A DNA stretch of 64,000 nt from Tipula vernalis (GCA_958295665.1 OY282560.1:265408641-265472640), one strand, 5' to 3'; positions 29,450 to 40,779 are shown, numbered from the stretch's first letter. The notes: generated by a model from the sequence alone, not told the origin. Translations and numbers: made by a program.

Positions 29450-31730
29450 ATTGATTGATTGATTGATTGATTTTGAGTGTACGGCCAAGCATTATAGCAA
29501 GTCTCCCGGACTCCCGGGCACACACAGGATTATTAGTTGGGACAGACTCGACCCGGTTACAGATACCAATGCGATCGATAGTTAGTAAATTAACGGCACA
29601 AAAGACAGCACAATCTAACTACATTATTAGGACTCCCTAAATCCTAAATCCTTACTCAGGACTCCCTAAATCCTAAATCTAAAACAGGGCTTAAAAAATT
29701 ATTAATGTTGTAATTTCACCCTTGTCCGTCTTTTATTAATTTACCTGATAAAATAATTAATAAAAATTTAAAATAACAGCGCTTATATCCTTATTAATGG
29801 TCCTTTTATATCCACTTAAAAATTATTACTTACTGCAACAAGAAATAAAATTAACATACAAATTCCCAGACAACTCTGAAAACTAAATTTAATTAATAAA
29901 CATCTTAATAACAAATTTTATTACTTAAATGAATAATTATTATAACCGGATCTTCAGTATTCTCGAGCACACATCGTACACCCATTTATCCATCCCCAGC
30001 CGAAGGATAAGAGTAAATTGTTAGTAATTATATAGTAAAAATAGTTAGGACAGGACAACACAATTTCTAAACTACAGCTTATTCACTACTTGTTAATCCT
30101 GGAGGGTTGACTCAAACTAAAATTTAAATTTGAAATTCGGGATTAATTTTGATCCCTATAATAATGATTAATTCTAGAACTATGTTTATTCTGAAAATTG
30201 GATTATTTAATAGTAAATTAAAAAAAAGATCCCTTTAAGTATTTTAAAACTAAATTAATTAAAATATATTAATGGATAAAACAGAATATATTACACATTA
30301 CAAAAATTAACATTATATTGATTGGATTGATTGAGAGTGTACGGCCAAGCATTATAGCAGGATCTCCCGGCCTCCCGGGCACACACAGTACACCCATATA
30401 CATACAACAAAACCGAATGATTGGATAGGATTATTAGTTGGACCAGACTCGGCCCGGTTAAAGACACCAATGTGATCGATAGCTAGTACATTATTAGTAC
30501 AATATATAATAAATAGATTAGCACAAGACAGCAAAATCTAACTATATTATTAGATGATCATTTCTCTGGAATCCAGGGCCGAATACTCAAGACTCCCTAA
30601 ATTTAAATTAGGACTTAAAAAATTATTAATGTGGTAATTTCCCCATGCCCGCCTTTCATTAATTTACCTGATAAAATATTTAAGAAAAATTAAAATTACT
30701 AAGCTAAGATTACAAAAACAGCGCTTATTTCATTTTTCATGGTCCTTCTATATCTAATTAATTATAATTATTACGTACTGCAACATAAATTAGAATAAAC
30801 GTTAAAAACCATTTTAAACATAAAATTTTACTTAAAACTAATCAGAAATTTCCTACCGATTAAGAAAAAGAGAATAAATAATTAAAAATTCAATTATTTT
30901 ATAAAATTTATAATAAATAAATTAAAAATGATAATGTTACAGCACCGCAACAGCCTAAAATCATCAATAATTCAGTTAGTACTATAAGTATATCAAAAAT
31001 CAACAAATAAAATCAATTTATAATTTCCCAGGCAACTCTGAAAACTAATTTTAATAAATAAATCACCTTAATATCAAAGTAAAATCTAATTCTGAAATTC
31101 AGGATTAATTTAATCCCCATATTAAAGATTGATTCTGGAACTATGTTATATTCTGAAAATTGAATTATTTATTAGCAAATTAAGGAAGAGAAACCTTTAA
31201 ATATTTTTAAACTAGATTAATGAGCACAACACAATATATTACATACAAGTATTACAAAAATTAACATTTTATGAAATTGCCTATGTAAACTCTCCCACTT
31301 CTAAGCTAAAATTCTAAAAGCAGGTTTAAAAATTTTAAATTGTTAAGTTATAATTTAAATTCACAGCACTTGTTCCATTAGTTACCATTCTCCTGGAAAT
31401 AGTTAATTAATTGTTTACCTACTGCAACTAGATTTAAAAATAAAAAGTTAAAAATATATATTTAACTATACTATTAAATTTTAACTAATCGGCAATCTGT
31501 GTTTGTAGGAAAATCTAGAAAAAAGGAAATTAATAATGTTCCATTTAATTATTTAATTATAAGTACATATATAACATAATTTAAATGCCAGAACTCAGGA
31601 TTTTATAAATCTAAATTAGGACATCAAAAATTATTATTATTATTGATGTTATAATTTACTAATCTAGTTGACATAATTAAAATAAAACAAAAAATCTAAA
31701 ATTACGAAATTTATTATTTATATAAGAATT
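29450..31730. repeat. Degenerate tandem array, period about 860 bp
   Basis: The landmark GTGTACGGCCAAGCATTATA occurs at 29477 and 30337 (860 bp apart). Each is preceded by TTGATTG repeats and followed in the same order by CCTCCCGG/CTCCCGGGCACACACA, GGATTATTAGTTGG, ATCGATAG, a block with ACAGCGCTTAT and TACTGCAAC, then AACTCTGAAAACTAA and GATTAATTC/TCTGGAACTATGTT. Two further partial copies lacking the landmark follow to about 31730. The sequence is AT-rich and noncoding. It could be a satellite or a tandemly duplicated non-autonomous element. Confidence 0.65.
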
Positions 31731-32235
31731 AGATTTTTTTTTTTTGATCTATAAAATAAATTCGAATATATCTCTAAAACTATTACTCCGTTTATGGACA
31801 TATTTTTGCAGGGTAATGCAAACTAAAGCCTGCAAAGTAAGTAAAATAATAAATCCATGAAATAAAATTGAAACATTATTCTCCTACAAAACTAATCGGT
31901 GTACTATACAAGCAAAATTGACGTTTACGTGTGAAAAACTGCAACCTAAAACTTCAATCATATTCTATTAAGTTAATAATTAAGTTCAATACATTTAGCC
32001 TTTCGAAAATGTTTTCACATAATTCCACCTCGTTCACCATCTTTTAATCGAAATTTGGCATGCCTAAATGAATACGTCATTATGTGATGCAAACCAAAAT
32101 CACAACTCAACTCAAATCAACACTTCCAAGTTAGCATTTTATTTATATGGTTTAGTTAATTTATAGCCTTTACACATTAATTAAATAAATTTATTAATTT
32201 AATGCATTTTATAATACCCTGTAAAAAATAAAATA
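31731..32235. other. AT-rich spacer
   Basis: No recognisable feature between the tandem array and the MITE. Confidence 0.4.
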
Positions 32236-32516
32236 CAGTGGAACTTCTTTTATCCGGAGCCTTCGGGGAATCAAATTTCCGAATAGTCGAATTTTCTTCG
32301 AATTATTTGAGGTCTCTTATAAAAACGCAATATAACAGTATAATATTTTTAGAAATAATGTTTTTTATACAAAAATTATGAGAGAGAGTAAAATCCAGAA
32401 AAAAAATATAAAAAAAAATTTTTTTTATAGTTTTTTCTGACTTTTTTTGTTCTTTTGTTTTGTCCAAATAATAGAAGTTCCGAATAACAGAAGTCCGGAT
32501 AAACGAAGTTTCACTG
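32236..32516. mobile_element. pogo/Tigger-like MITE (281 bp)
   Basis: Starts CAGTGGAACTTCTTTTATCC and ends with the near-complement GGATAAACGAAGTTTCACTG, with TA on each side (32234-32235, 32517-32518). These TIRs, containing a TTATCCGGA core, are typical of pogo/Tigger members of the Tc1/mariner superfamily, which duplicate TA. The interior is AT-rich and does not code. Confidence 0.82.
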
Positions 32517-32518
32517 TA

Positions 32519-33146
32519 ACTCATATCTAAAATAAATCGATCCTAATGAATTATATAAGGCGGATTCCAATTCGGCTCAAAACTTATTTGATTATACAAA
32601 AATATAAAAAAACCTATTTGAGTCGAATACCCTAAAATTTCGTTGTGTTTGTACATTTCATGTTTTATTAAGAACATTATAGTTGTAACATGAATACAAA
32701 AACAAAAAGAGGGTAAATAACAAAATAAAATAAAAATAACAGATTCTTATACACTAAACCACCAACAGACATTAAAAGCAAATATCTCTACAATCTTCCA
32801 TGTGCGTAGCAAAAGACTTATCATGTTTTCATTATTTTATATACAGCTAATACCATTACAGCGCACATACAAAACAATCCTGATCTATATTTTAAGATAT
32901 AGAAAAATATTGGGAACAACTATACTAACAGCCATAAAAAAGTCTCTGTTTTTGTTGTTGTTGCTTAGCTAATACATAGCAAAAACCAATAATAAATAGT
33001 ACATTTCCCTAATAGGATCCGCGTAAAAAGCGAACGAGGCGGCCCGTACAAGCATTTCGTTGGCTTTGTCATGTATCAATTTTCAAGAATGTATTTCTGT
33101 CCATTATGCTTTGTACATAACATAAAAACCAAGAACCAAAACCATA
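32519..33146. other. AT-rich spacer left of the P element
   Basis: No gene or repeat recognised. It ends at the CCGAAGC target duplication of the P-type element. Confidence 0.4.
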
Positions 33147-33153
33147 CCGAAGC

Positions 33154-33184
33154 CACAGACACCTACATGTATCCAGACACAGTA
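33154..33184. repeat. P-type element left TIR (31 bp)
   Basis: Exact reverse complement of 36544-36574. 218 bp separate it from the transposase ATG, a stretch that should hold the promoter and transposase-binding site. Confidence 0.92.
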
Positions 33185-33402
33185 ATATTTTTGTCAATGT
33201 GTGTATTGAATTTTTTCTTTATTGAATTTGTTTAGTTTCTCTCTATATTTCGAAGTGGGACGTTGTGTTTTTAGGTAATGTCACTGGATTTATTTGAATT
33301 ATTTAATGTTTTAAATTAATTATTTTAGTGTTGTGTTATTATAATATTACAGTTCGGCTTTTATAAACAAATTCCGTATTTAATGGAATACAATTAGAAA
33401 AT

Positions 33403-36168
33403 ATGCCTCGAAGATGTTGTGTTGATGGGTGCTTGAGTAATTCGACCCAAAATAAAGAAAACAATAGTGAGACAATTCCGACATTTTCTTTTCCTGTGGA
33501 TTCAAATTTGAAATTTAAATGGATAGCAGCTATTAAAAAGCCAAATTGGGAGCCGTCGAAGTACTCGGCGATATGCGTACAACATTTTTTACCAGGTCAA
33601 GTGCAAAAAAATTTAATGCTGAGAAACGAAGATACAAATTACCCAATTTCACGATCAAAATTGTTAAATGGGAGCATTCCAACAGTTTTTCCCGGCCAAC
33701 CTCATCAACACGAACCGCCAAACAAACGTAAGCCACCAGAAAAGCGACTAGAAGAAATCAATTGTAGAATTGAGAAAAATAATGAAGCTATTCTGCAAGC
33801 CGACATGATTAAGGGATATCAGGACGTTCTACAAAATTATAAAGAGAAAATGAACAAAAACATTTTAACAGAGTATAAGACTTTCGAACAAAAAGCTAGT
33901 TTGATTTTTTACATAGTTGATGGTGATTTACAAAAAGGATGTAATTTCAAAATAAGAATAGTGATTTGCAGTGATTTGAAGGTCAATATTTTTACATATA
34001 GTGAGTTAGTAAGTAAGCAAGATTTCAATTGGATTCTTCCAAATACTTTAAAATTAACACTCTGGTCTCAATTGGAAAATCTGTTGGTAAGATATAAAAA
34101 TTTTGAAAATATTAATACTTCTAAAGATTGTAACACCCTGTTGGAAAATGCGCTTAACATAATGAATTTGGCTTTAGAAAACATCCCTGACGACTTTGAA
34201 TTTTATAACGAGCTGAATTTTTTGACCGATCAAATAAAATTATTATTAATGAAAAGTAAAGTACCTAGATATTCCCAAAATACTATAATAGTTTCCCACC
34301 TTTTACATTCGCAGTCTAGTGCAGCCTACAATATTATACGGCAATATTTAACTCTACCACATCCGGAACATATTCGCCACATTTCCACATCTTTAAATGT
34401 TTCTCCTAACACAGAAATTTCCAATAATAATTACTTAAAAAACATTGTTGAAACTTTAACCGATAGGGAAAAGAAAGTAATTTTAATGATTGACGAAATT
34501 TACGTTAAATCCGGGATTGATTACAAAAGTGGTAGTGTAAAAGGTTTCGCAAACAATAATTCAGATTCTTTAGCTAAGACTGTTCAAACTTTTTTGGTTA
34601 AATCTGCATTTGGAAATTTCAAGGAAGTTGTGAAATTGATACCCGTTAAAACTTGCACAGGGAAAGAACTGCATCAGCTAACCAAAAACATCTTGCAGTA
34701 TTTATACAATATTGGTTTAGAAGTTTTTGTAATTATGACCGACAATAATAGTATAAATAGAACAATGTTTGAAATGTTTACTGGCAATAAAGATAGTTTC
34801 TCATTCCTTCATCCCTGCGATTCTGAACGTCTTGTATTTTGTTGTTATGATTCTGTCCATATTTTTAAAAATATACGCAATAATTGGTTAAATGTTAAAA
34901 ATTTTGATTATTCATTTGTATACCCAGACTTCGAAACCCGAGAAATTAAATATGCTCGATTTTCCGATTTAAGAGAGCAATATATGAAAGAAATAAGCTT
35001 ACCTGCTAAAACTGCTTTCAAATTGAACTTTAAATCTATGTATCCAAACAATTTAGAACGCCAAAAAGTTACACTTGTCGATAATGTATTTCACTGCAGC
35101 ACAATTGCTGCCCTTCTACAAAATAACAAAAATGAAACAGCTGATTTCCTGGAAATAATTAGAAGATGGTGGGATATTTTAAACGTAAAATCGAAATTTA
35201 AAGGAACAGCGAAACGAAATGAATATTCCGAACCAATTACAAGCCCTGAAGACAGTAAAATAAAATTTTTAGAAAAAATCATAGAATGGCTTGAAGACTG
35301 GCATAACACAGAAAATAATAATGGTAGGTTGTCTCGTGAAACACACACTGCCATGGTTAAATCTACGAAAGCGTTAATAAAGATCTCAGAATACTCATTT
35401 AAACCGTTTGGTATAGCTTACATTCTTCTCGGTAAATTTCAATCTGATGACATCGAAAAAAGGTTTAGTAAATACAGATTTTTATCGGGACGGTGTTACA
35501 ACGTTTCATTTCGAAATATTTCTGAATCCGAAAACCAATTGCGAATTAGGAAAATTTTTCGAAAATCAATTCCATTAAATCTTTTTAAAAATAACGAAAA
35601 CCTTGAGTACGTAGATGACTCAAATCTGGTTTCAATGTCTGATTACACAAATGTATTAAACTCGGATTATTTAGCGAATGTGGAATTGGATGATATTTCG
35701 AATAATTACGTATGCGGTTATGCGGCACACTCAATTTGTAAGAAGATTTCATGTTCCGATTGCCAGTTTGTGTTCATTAAAGAAAAAGGGACTAAAATTC
35801 ATGAGACTTATTTCGACTATATGCAAAGAGGTGGCTTGGTTCAACCAACTCAGGTGGTGCAACAGCTATTTTTCCATATGTGCGCAATTTTCCAAGAAAT
35901 TATTCGTAATGGTGAAATGAAAACAAAATTTTTCTGCGAAACAAGTCAAAGAAAAATTTTACATTGCCTTACTTTAAATAGCGTTCAGCAAGAAAATTTT
36001 TATATCGACACCGATAGAGTTTGCAATTGCGGACAAACAAATATTAACATTTTCAAAATTTTATTATTTCCCATGGCAAACATTATATTGTTAAATTACT
36101 GCAAGGAAGTAAACCATAACTTTGCCAAAGTAAATTTTAATAAAAGAAAATTAAACAATTTTTTATAA
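33403..36168 (+). CDS. THAP-domain transposase of P/THAP9 type, 921 aa
   Basis: A single uninterrupted frame from an ATG (MPRRCCVDGC). Residues 5-61 form a THAP zinc finger: C5 (or C6), C10, C58, H61, with the usual Pro31, Trp40 and Phe62, and a SIPTVF motif near residue 92 matching the AVPTIF box. A charged, possibly coiled-coil segment follows (about 105-165). The RNase H-like core has VILMIDEIYVKSG near 360 (first catalytic Asp), VFVIMTDNNSINR near 445 (second Asp) and DSVHIFKNIRNNW near 485 (the D-x2-H...RN motif). The C-terminal part has DDIEKRFSKYRFLSG, as in P/THAP9 transposases. Drosophila P transposase is 751 aa with three introns; this one is longer and intronless. It would bind the TIRs and cut and paste the element. 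No disabling lesion is visible. Confidence 0.92.
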   Translation: MPRRCCVDGCLSNSTQNKENNSETIPTFSFPVDSNLKFKWIAAIKKPNWEPSKYSAICVQHFLPGQVQKNLMLRNEDTNYPISRSKLLNGSIPTVFPGQPHQHEPPNKRKPPEKRLEEINCRIEKNNEAILQADMIKGYQDVLQNYKEKMNKNILTEYKTFEQKASLIFYIVDGDLQKGCNFKIRIVICSDLKVNIFTYSELVSKQDFNWILPNTLKLTLWSQLENLLVRYKNFENINTSKDCNTLLENALNIMNLALENIPDDFEFYNELNFLTDQIKLLLMKSKVPRYSQNTIIVSHLLHSQSSAAYNIIRQYLTLPHPEHIRHISTSLNVSPNTEISNNNYLKNIVETLTDREKKVILMIDEIYVKSGIDYKSGSVKGFANNNSDSLAKTVQTFLVKSAFGNFKEVVKLIPVKTCTGKELHQLTKNILQYLYNIGLEVFVIMTDNNSINRTMFEMFTGNKDSFSFLHPCDSERLVFCCYDSVHIFKNIRNNWLNVKNFDYSFVYPDFETREIKYARFSDLREQYMKEISLPAKTAFKLNFKSMYPNNLERQKVTLVDNVFHCSTIAALLQNNKNETADFLEIIRRWWDILNVKSKFKGTAKRNEYSEPITSPEDSKIKFLEKIIEWLEDWHNTENNNGRLSRETHTAMVKSTKALIKISEYSFKPFGIAYILLGKFQSDDIEKRFSKYRFLSGRCYNVSFRNISESENQLRIRKIFRKSIPLNLFKNNENLEYVDDSNLVSMSDYTNVLNSDYLANVELDDISNNYVCGYAAHSICKKISCSDCQFVFIKEKGTKIHETYFDYMQRGGLVQPTQVVQQLFFHMCAIFQEIIRNGEMKTKFFCETSQRKILHCLTLNSVQQENFYIDTDRVCNCGQTNINIFKILLFPMANIILLNYCKEVNHNFAKVNFNKRKLNNFL

Positions 36169-36543
36169 ATTTTCTTGATATGTGATAATATATACCTTTA
36201 TAATTTTCTTAATAAGTAATTACCTAATGAAATATGTATTGTGATCAATTTTCGTTATTCCTACTTATTGTTTAAAAATGTTTTATTTAATTTTAATTTC
36301 ATTAATATTAGTTATATATTAGTCAAAAATGAATTGAATTCCAAAATTTATGTTTTATTTATTTTATTATTTATGTATTATTAAATATTGTTGAATTATT
36401 AAAATTAAAAAAAAAAATTGTAGTTTTATTTGCATTTCAATGAAAATCATCCAAAAAACAATTCCCATGCATTTTTTGTTAATTTGTGTCCGTTGTTCAA
36501 TTTCATTCAATAGACCGTATATGTGTGTTAGTGCAAAACATAA

Positions 36544-36574
36544 TACTGTGTCTGGATACATGTAGGTGTCTGTG
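36544..36574. repeat. P-type element right TIR (31 bp)
   Basis: Exact reverse complement of 33154-33184, directly followed by CCGAAGC (36575-36581). Confidence 0.92.
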
Positions 36575-36581
36575 CCGAAGC

Positions 36582-37600
36582 CCACAAAAATGTTTATACG
36601 TATGTATGTATAAACACCTTTGTTTGGTTTGCAAGAACGCATTCAATTATGCGTAAATATAAAATCAAATATGAAATTAACTACGACGTATGTTAATTTA
36701 CGTTAAAAACTATTTTGATACGATCCAATTATTAGGTTTTAGTAATAAAATCCATGTACAATCACATACACGTTAAAAACATGCACCCAATAGAAATCAA
36801 TAATTTTGATTTCTTTATCTATAAATACAAAACATTGCCTGATAAATGCATCCCGGTGGATTGCATTTTCCAAAATTACAGTTTAAATTATTTCACTTCC
36901 ACTTCAATTATTATTTCACTAAAATCTGAATTAAATAGAATTAAAATTATAATTATAATTAAACTTTATATACTATACGTATGTATATAGAGTATAATAC
37001 ATACATAACACTACATAAACTACATAAATAAATCAAAATAAAAATAAAATAAAATTAAATTTTTGAAGAGGATAGAACAAACACGTCTATCCTCTTTGAC
37101 GAACATTCGCTCACCCCATGGAATGAGGTTCGTGAACTGAGTTAAAATTTTAGATATATTTATATTTATTTATTAATTAAGACAAAAAATTTCTGAATTA
37201 TTGATTAGGTGCAGGATTTAGGTAGCGGAGATCTCTTCAATAGGTGAATGATGCTAATTGGATTTTTATTTAGGTAGTCTAATATTTTATTTTTGAGTTG
37301 CGAAAATGACTAAGGTGAAGGAAATCATTTGAATATGTACACTATCAGACATAAATATTTGGACAACGTCCGGGATTAATCACTGGAGCTGATTTTGGGG
37401 TAGCTGATTTTGCTACTCGTGCAAATGACCGCTCAGTCAGCTTAGATAAAAACGTGAGCGTCTACAACGTTGCTTATTTTTGTTGATCCGGTTTCAATAA
37501 ATTTCTTTTTATGAAACTGATGCTACCGTTTGATATTACATATTGTAGGGATTTATTTTGATAAGTTTCTTTTTTTAAGAATTTAATTTGTCTCTCTGTA
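36582..37600. other. AT-rich stretch with one perfect short hairpin
   Basis: No coding signature. At 37066-37096 AAGAGGATAGA pairs perfectly with TCTATCCTCTT over 11 bp around a 9-base loop; it is listed among the findings. The rest is AT-rich. Confidence 0.45.
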
Positions 37601-37609
37601 ATCAGTTTG

Positions 37610-38590
37610 ATTTTTCGGCATTTTTTATAGACAAATATATTAATTGTTCATGGCAATCCCAATATTTTCGATTTGGTAAATCAGAAAAATACAGAGGCCA
37701 ATCGCTCATAATATATCTACTGAAAAAAAGTAGAAATATCTTGCCCCCTCCCCGTAATTTTGGCTGAAGGCCCAAAGAGTTATACCAATGTACCACTCTG
37801 CAAACATGAGAACCCTCCATGAGTTCTTTCTGTTGGCAGTTTGGTTTCGTACTGAAAAGTATGGTCTACTCATCAGGCAGCTACGACCAAACTACAAAAA
37901 ATTCCACTCTAGCCACATACATTAAGTATCTGGCCAGAACGTACTCACATAGCGAATTATTATTCACTACATCAAATAAATTTGGCTGCCATTTGAAGCG
38001 ATGATATTGACGAGTGCTCTACCAAGCAAAATGATCCTTTTGTTAGATGATAGTTGCGACGAATTTAGTGATACTGGATTCAAAGAACTGGCTATATAGG
38101 TGCTATAGTGAAGTGTGACATGATGCTTCAAAGAGCATATTGTACATGGTGCCTTCTTCCATTCAAGAACCAGGTGTTTTGAAATGAGATAGTTTACGCA
38201 AAAAACTTTATTCCCTATTAAAAGGGAACGAGATTGTGCAGTTAACTTCTCGCTATTGAATGATGGACACCGGGTTATTGGATGTGCGATCCCGCACAGT
38301 AGGCACAATTGATTGAGTCAGCCACTACAGAGGTTGACCTGGAATTATATGTGGCTACCCTTCTGGTGTCTCTGATTGTTCTCGAAGGTCGATGTGGAAT
38401 ATTAGATTGGAAGTCTTGAAGTAGCTGGACATGTGTTCGAAGTATATTTATTAAATCTGTGAAGGAGAGAACAATAAATGGTTTTGAATTTTTAATAACC
38501 GAAAAACGTGAAGCGTTATCTATTTTTCGCGTTAGATAATGGGTTAGAATAAACCCTTTGAATGCTTCACTGCTTTATCGACGAATAAAT
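37610..38590 (-). pseudogene. BEL/Pao gag-protease remnant (BEL-3)
   Basis: The minus strand holds an open piece 38308-37967 with CLLCGIAHPITRCPSF, then VFCVNYLISKHLV and CTICSLKHHVTLHY, the zinc-knuckle series of BEL/Pao Gag, followed by LLGRALVNIIASNGSQI, the start of the protease. Upstream (to about 38590) short segments resemble the Gag end. Downstream the protease dissolves into stops. The sequence differs clearly from BEL-1 and BEL-2, so this is a third, older BEL lineage. Confidence 0.72.
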
Positions 38591-38639
38591 AATTGAAGCG
38601 TCTTAGCTGAATTTTCAGTAGGGCCATTGATAACGTAAA

Positions 38640-39085
38640 TTGCCCGCATATAATTCGTCTGCGAACTGGTACTATGTTAATTTACCATCGAATCCAGCCG
38701 ACTGCGTTTCTAGAGGTTTCATGTCATCTGAATTTTTGGGCGCAACACTGTGGTGAATGGTCCGGAACATTTGTAGCAATCCGAAAAAGACTGGCCCAAA
38801 GCTTCGAATCGTCAACTTTATGTGGACCTGAATGAATTAGAGGCACGCAAAACGATAGTATAAGTACTCAGCCAACCAAAAACAGTCGACCAAACGATAT
38901 TTAATCGATTTTAGTCTTTCACTACATTGCTACGTGTTGTAGCCTACATTCTTCGGTTTTGTCAAAACGCTAAAACTAAAAATCTTCGCAATGTAGAATC
39001 TTCAATATATCTTCAACCCAGTGAAATTGACAACGCATACAGATGCTTCGGTTTGTCCAACACAATGTAACAGGACCGTAATGTC
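38640..39085 (+). pseudogene. BEL/Pao RNase H end and linker remnant
   Basis: The plus strand reads VNLPSNPADCVSRGFMSSEF then LWWNGPEHL, matching the HV...NPAD..SRG...LWW.GP.WL signature at the end of BEL RNase H, and then weaker linker sequence (LRVVAYILRFCQNAK). Stops interrupt it. It lies on the strand opposite to the adjacent gag remnant, so the locus has been inverted or two copies met head to head. Confidence 0.7.
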
Positions 39086-39140
39086 ATGTTTATGAGTAAT
39101 CTCATATCCAGTTTTTAGAATAAATTGTTAGCAGAAATTG
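39066..39140. repeat. 75-bp inverted repeat, left arm
   Basis: Complementary to 40696-40770 over 75 bp with about seven mismatches (core TATGAGTAATCTCATATCCAG). It begins at the BEL RNase H remnant; between the arms lie 1.55 kb including a Gypsy integrase piece. Origin unknown: either the TIR of an unrecognised element or an inverted duplication. Confidence 0.65.
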
Positions 39141-39970
39141 TATCTCGTTCAGGCTTCCCAGGCGGTCTTCATTGGCCGGCTCAAGCTCAGGGTTTGGGGT
39201 GGGGTTTCTGAGAGCCTGATAAGATGTCGATAAAAAAATCAAAGGAAAAGAAAACCAGAAGGAGTAAGAACATCAGCTAGTTACCATTTATCACTTACCT
39301 TGATTCCATCCCGTTTCTCAATCCCGGTATTAATTCATCGAATTTTCACTATTTCAACACAAAAAGAAACACACAAAAAATTAAAAGTGAATAGAGTTAT
39401 TAGAGAGAAAAAACCGATAAGAAATAATAATAATAATAAAAACGAAGAATTGTATTTAGTTTTGAAATTAAATAAAAATAAAGGAGAAATCTTAATAAAA
39501 ATATAAACGCCGTTACCAATTTAAATATTAAATAGTTTAAAAAAAAAAAATTATAAGAAAGAAAAATAATAATAATTGAATATAATTAAATAATCTTATC
39601 TGCTAAAATAATGGAGGAAATTACGAGGCGTTGCGGATCCGTTTGTAAAAATATCGGCGAATGATGCGGCGCGCCGTGTCAATTTTTCTTTCTTTAATTG
39701 GATTAATTGATACAGAAGTTTTTTTTATAAATAATTATTGTTATTAATAGCTTTATTAGTCTGGAATTAATTTTGAATTGAATTATTATAATTTATATTT
39801 ATTAACCATAAGGCCAATATTTGTGAAAGCGAATGAGATATCCCCGATTGGAAGTTAATAATTCCAAAACCTCTTCGATTAGGCTTAATCAAATCGGCAC
39901 ATTCTCCTCCCACATCGGCACATTGAGAAACTCACAAAACTACAGAACTGCTGAAACGATTTTTTCTTTC
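39141..39970. other. AT-rich stretch between repeats
   Basis: No motif that I can support. The frame at 39300-39506 is Lys/Asn-rich and low in complexity and is probably not a gene. Confidence 0.4.
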
Positions 39971-39975
39971 CAAAC

Positions 39976-40560
39976 ATGCGAAATAATATTCAACATTTCA
40001 TAGCATCCTGCGAAACGTGCAAATGTATTAAAGCTCCGAATTATATCTTAAGACCGCCTTTGAGTTCACTACCCGATACATTTAGGCCTTGGCAAATAAT
40101 CGATGTAGATTTTCTCGGTCCGTATCCTAGAACACGGGTCGAAAATACGTCTATTCTGATTGCAGTGGATCACTATTCCAAAATCGTAACAACGCGCCCG
40201 GTATGCCAAGCTACAGCGGATGAGGTTGTTAAATTTTTAGAATAAAACATCTTTTTGATGTTTGGCGTTCCCGAAACTATCGTGATAGATAATGGGCGAC
40301 AATTTGCTTCCAATGTAATCAAACGTTTGTTAGCCAAATACGGCGTAGCGCATATATTTACGGCAAAGTATTCCACTCAAAGTAATTCCTCGGAGCGGGT
40401 TAATAGAACCATTCTGGCTTCAACAAGAGCGCATATTAATGAAGACCACAGGTCATGAGATAATCATCTTTACGCCGTTACGCAGGCCGTACGAGGATCG
40501 ATTCACGAATCAATAGGTTTCGCTCCCCATTTATTAGTCTTTGGGCAACATCCAATAAGT
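39976..40560 (+). pseudogene. Gypsy-like integrase remnant (Gypsy-B)
   Basis: Two open pieces. 39976-40245: FIASCETCKCIKAPN (second half of an HHCC finger) and WQIIDVDFLGPYPRTR with the first catalytic Asp. 40255-40458: FGVPETIVIDNGRQFAS with the second Asp and YSTQSNSSERVNRTI with the Glu. A stop and shift separate them near 40245, and the continuation (AVTQAVRGSIHESIGFAPHLLVFGQHP) follows another stop at 40458. The YS-Q-N-SERVNR motif differs from the CsRn1-like element at 16-22 kb, so this is another Gypsy lineage. Confidence 0.82.
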
Positions 40561-40695
40561 TGATCATCATCAATTCTAATAATAAGTGGATTCAAACTAA
40601 ATATGGTATGTATTGATAATCATAGTATTGTAATATATTATCTCAATTAAGAGTACAACCTAATCAAATCAGTGATCAAACAACATTATTTTACA

Positions 40696-40770
40696 CAATT
40701 TCTGCTAAGAGTTTATTCTGAAAACTGGATATGAGATTACTCATAACCATGACCTTACGGTCCTGCTACA
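40696..40770. repeat. 75-bp inverted repeat, right arm
   Basis: Reverse complement of 39066-39140 with about seven mismatches. The charged fragment starts just to its right. Confidence 0.65.
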
Positions 40771-40779
40771 ACAATAACT

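Larger units (their letters stand above)
33154..36574 (+). mobile_element. P-superfamily DNA transposon, apparently complete (3421 bp)
   Basis: Both ends carry the same 31-bp terminal inverted repeat, CACAGACACCTACATGTATC onward (33154-33184) and its exact complement (36544-36574). P elements of Drosophila also have 31-bp TIRs. CCGAAGC lies directly outside both ends (33147-33153, 36575-36581); with one flanking mismatch this is close to the 8-bp duplication typical of P elements. Inside is one intact THAP transposase. Perfect TIRs, a target duplication and an open frame suggest recent insertion and possible autonomy. Confidence 0.9.

Noticed and set aside
33533..33736. Minus and plus shadow frames inside the THAP transposase
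   Set aside because: They overlap the strongly supported P-type transposase and show no motif of their own.
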